Below are positions 31,639 through 32,835 of a stretch of 32,835 nt of DNA, piece after piece (positions within the stretch are counted from its first letter, which is position 1; each line of letters starts with the position of its first letter). The notes under the pieces are model-generated. The model saw only the letters and a list, made by a program, of their open reading frames with translations, was not told where the DNA came from and ran no database searches. Where the stretch lies: the NCBI GenBank assembly GCA_016777225.1, contig JADHRW010000009.1, positions 1-32,835 of the forward strand. Reading direction: 5' to 3'. The stretch comes from Candidatus Thalassarchaeum sp. (GTDB lineage: Archaea; Thermoplasmatota; Poseidoniia; Poseidoniales; Thalassarchaeaceae). The translations under genes were made by a program, and so were the position numbers.

Positions 31639-32193
31639 ATGTCTGCCTCCAGTGGGATTGAGCCAAGCCAAAAAGCACCCTCATTTGAATTACCAAATGC
31701 TAACCAGAACTCAGGCCCAGAGAGTATCTCACTTTCCGGCGCAATGGGTAGTAATGGCATAATAATTGCATTTACTTGTAACCATTGTCCGTATGTTGTT
31801 GGCTCTGAATCAAGAATAGAAGATATGGCTATGAAAGCCAGGGAAAATAATATTGGTTTCGTAGGAATCAACTCTAATGACCCTATTAATTATGAATCAG
31901 ATTCTTGGCCTAATATGGTTAAAAGAGCATCTAAGGGAATGTCATATGCATATTTACATGACGCAGATCAATCTATTGCTACAATTTATGGGGCCCAAAG
32001 GACTCCCGAATTTTATCTTATAAATTCTGCAGGAAATGTTGTCTATAGGGGCCGTCTTGATGATTCTCCAAGAGATCCATCTCATGCCACAACTTCTGAA
32101 CTTTCAGATGCAATCGACTCTTTGGTAGCAGGAGAAAAAATTGCAGAAGCAAGAACAGAAAGTATTGGCTGTTCAGTAAAATGGAAAATTTAG
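31639..32193 (+). CDS. thioredoxin-like redoxin (AhpC/TSA or thiol-disulfide type)
   Basis: 184 residues, a thioredoxin-fold protein. The active site is FTCNHCPYV with Cys47 and Cys50, the CxxC of thiol-disulfide oxidoreductase-like redoxins. Further family marks are GVGINSND-like FVGINSNDP, TPEFYLINSAG (the cis-Pro strand) and VYRGRLDDSPRD. No signal peptide or anchor is present, so it is probably cytosolic. It would reduce disulfides or peroxides using a thioredoxin-type donor; the partner is unknown. It starts 25 bases after the TPR stop and precedes the methyltransferase by 8 bases, so all three are likely co-transcribed with dnaG's block. Confidence 0.85.
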   Translation: MSASSGIEPSQKAPSFELPNANQNSGPESISLSGAMGSNGIIIAFTCNHCPYVVGSESRIEDMAMKARENNIGFVGINSNDPINYESDSWPNMVKRASKGMSYAYLHDADQSIATIYGAQRTPEFYLINSAGNVVYRGRLDDSPRDPSHATTSELSDAIDSLVAGEKIAEARTESIGCSVKWKI

Positions 32194-32201
32194 GTGTAAA
32201 A

Positions 32202-32835
32202 ATGACAATGGGGTTCCCCGCTAAAATTTTTGCAACCCTTCTGAAATTGTCTCCCTCATCATTTCAAAATAAGCTATGGAAATGGTGGTATCAAAAATTA
32301 TCTAAATCTCATAATAAGAAAGATTTCAGATTTATGAATTATGGCTATATTGATTCTGATCCTCCTGATTTAGAACCTGATGATGAACCATATCGACTTT
32401 TTATTCAGCTGTATGAAATGAATATTAGATGTGCTCAATTAAACGATAAAGAAGTTCTTGAAGTCGGTTCTGGAAGAGGTGGAGGCGCTAGTTGGATAGC
32501 CAAATCATTGCATCCTTCTTCCTTAATCGGAGTTGATTTTTCTAGTGAAGCTGTTTCTCTTTGCCATAATTGGTATAATCATCAAAAAAATTTAAGATTC
32601 ATAGAAGGAAATGCAGAAAACCTTCCATTTAAAAATTCAAGTTTTGATGTTGTTTATAATGTCGAATCTTCTCATTGTTATGGCAATATGTCTAAATTTG
32701 TAGAAGAAGTATTCCGGGTATTAAGAGAAGGAGGAAGCTTCTATTGGACTGATTTCCGTGATGATAAATCTATGCAATCTACTAATCAAATATTTTTAGA
32801 CAGCGGATTTACTATAGTTTCAAAAAGAGACATAA
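32202..32835 (+). CDS. SAM-dependent methyltransferase (class I), truncated by window end
   Basis: The frame opens with MTMGFPAKIFATLLKLSPSS, 8 bases after the redoxin stop, and runs 211 codons to the window edge without a stop. Motif I is VLEVGSGRGGGASWIA, the SAM-binding Gly-rich loop. LIGVDFSSEAV is the acidic strand-2 motif, and EGNAENLPFKNSSFDVVYN with the following EVFRVLREGGSFYW are the usual post-motifs of UbiE/COQ5-type small-molecule methyltransferases. The N-terminal 70 residues are extra helices rich in Lys and aromatic residues, as in fatty-acid or polyketide O-methyltransferases. The substrate cannot be told. The C-terminus lies outside the window. Confidence 0.85.
   Translation, partial: MTMGFPAKIFATLLKLSPSSFQNKLWKWWYQKLSKSHNKKDFRFMNYGYIDSDPPDLEPDDEPYRLFIQLYEMNIRCAQLNDKEVLEVGSGRGGGASWIAKSLHPSSLIGVDFSSEAVSLCHNWYNHQKNLRFIEGNAENLPFKNSSFDVVYNVESSHCYGNMSKFVEEVFRVLREGGSFYWTDFRDDKSMQSTNQIFLDSGFTIVSKRDI

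Noticed and set aside
1-32835. CRISPR array, insertion sequence, prophage or integrase
   Set aside because: No regularly spaced repeats, no transposase or integrase motifs and no phage structural genes were found on either strand.

Overview
The window looks like chromosomal DNA of a marine planktonic euryarchaeon, most likely Candidatus Poseidoniales (Marine Group II). The evidence is a group II chaperonin (thermosome) subunit, an archaeal DnaG primase with its N-terminal domain, a type II tRNA-Leu with archaeal TATA elements, a C-terminal PGF-CTERM-like anchor, lipobox-bearing surface proteins, and AT-rich, densely packed genes. Alongside these are bacterial-looking genes (bifunctional purH, purN, an RsuA/RluB-type pseudouridine synthase, a DDAH-like hydrolase), a mix known from this lineage. 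Family and lineage names come from motif reading alone; no searches were run.

Layout. 1-2700: the tail of an S15/CocE-type hydrolase, a Nudix hydrolase, a zinc-ribbon protein and a membrane M50-type protease. 2665-2800: an intergenic region with a 12-bp perfect inverted repeat and a GAAA-loop hairpin between convergent genes. 2783-7084 (minus): CDP-alcohol phosphotransferase, secreted M28 peptidase lipoprotein, a two-helix membrane protein, tRNA-Leu(GAG) and a multi-pass membrane protein. 7137-10637: a surface-glycan-like block with a GT4 glycosyltransferase, a MOSC protein and two different sulfotransferases. 10767-15373: small membrane protein, secreted type I membrane protein, thermosome subunit and purH. 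15374-15726 has no long gene but holds a 29-codon membrane microprotein with candidate promoter and T-rich terminator.

15727-21461: TauE/SafE transporter; a minus-strand operon of cupredoxin, LON-domain protein and zinc ribbon; a DUF454 protein; purN; an RNA pseudouridine synthase; a BNR-repeat lipoprotein. 21560-23659: a 699-residue acidic mosaic surface protein. 23661-25789: HAD-like phosphatase, DDAH-like hydrolase and two small membrane proteins. 25850-27787 (minus): an operon of a TerB-like protein, an unknown helical protein, a 69-residue protein and MobA. 27788-28028: a GC-rich, strongly self-complementary leader before dnaG. 28029-32835: dnaG, a large TPR protein, a redoxin and a methyltransferase cut by the window edge.

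How the genes work together: purH and purN supply two purine biosynthesis steps. The glycosyltransferase and sulfotransferases plausibly decorate the cell surface. The M28, BNR, cupredoxin and EF-hand/LDLa-like proteins are exported. DnaG acts in RNA metabolism or replication. The best candidates for undescribed biology are the structured dnaG leader (27881-28016) and the micro-genes at 15503-15592 and 29218-29283.
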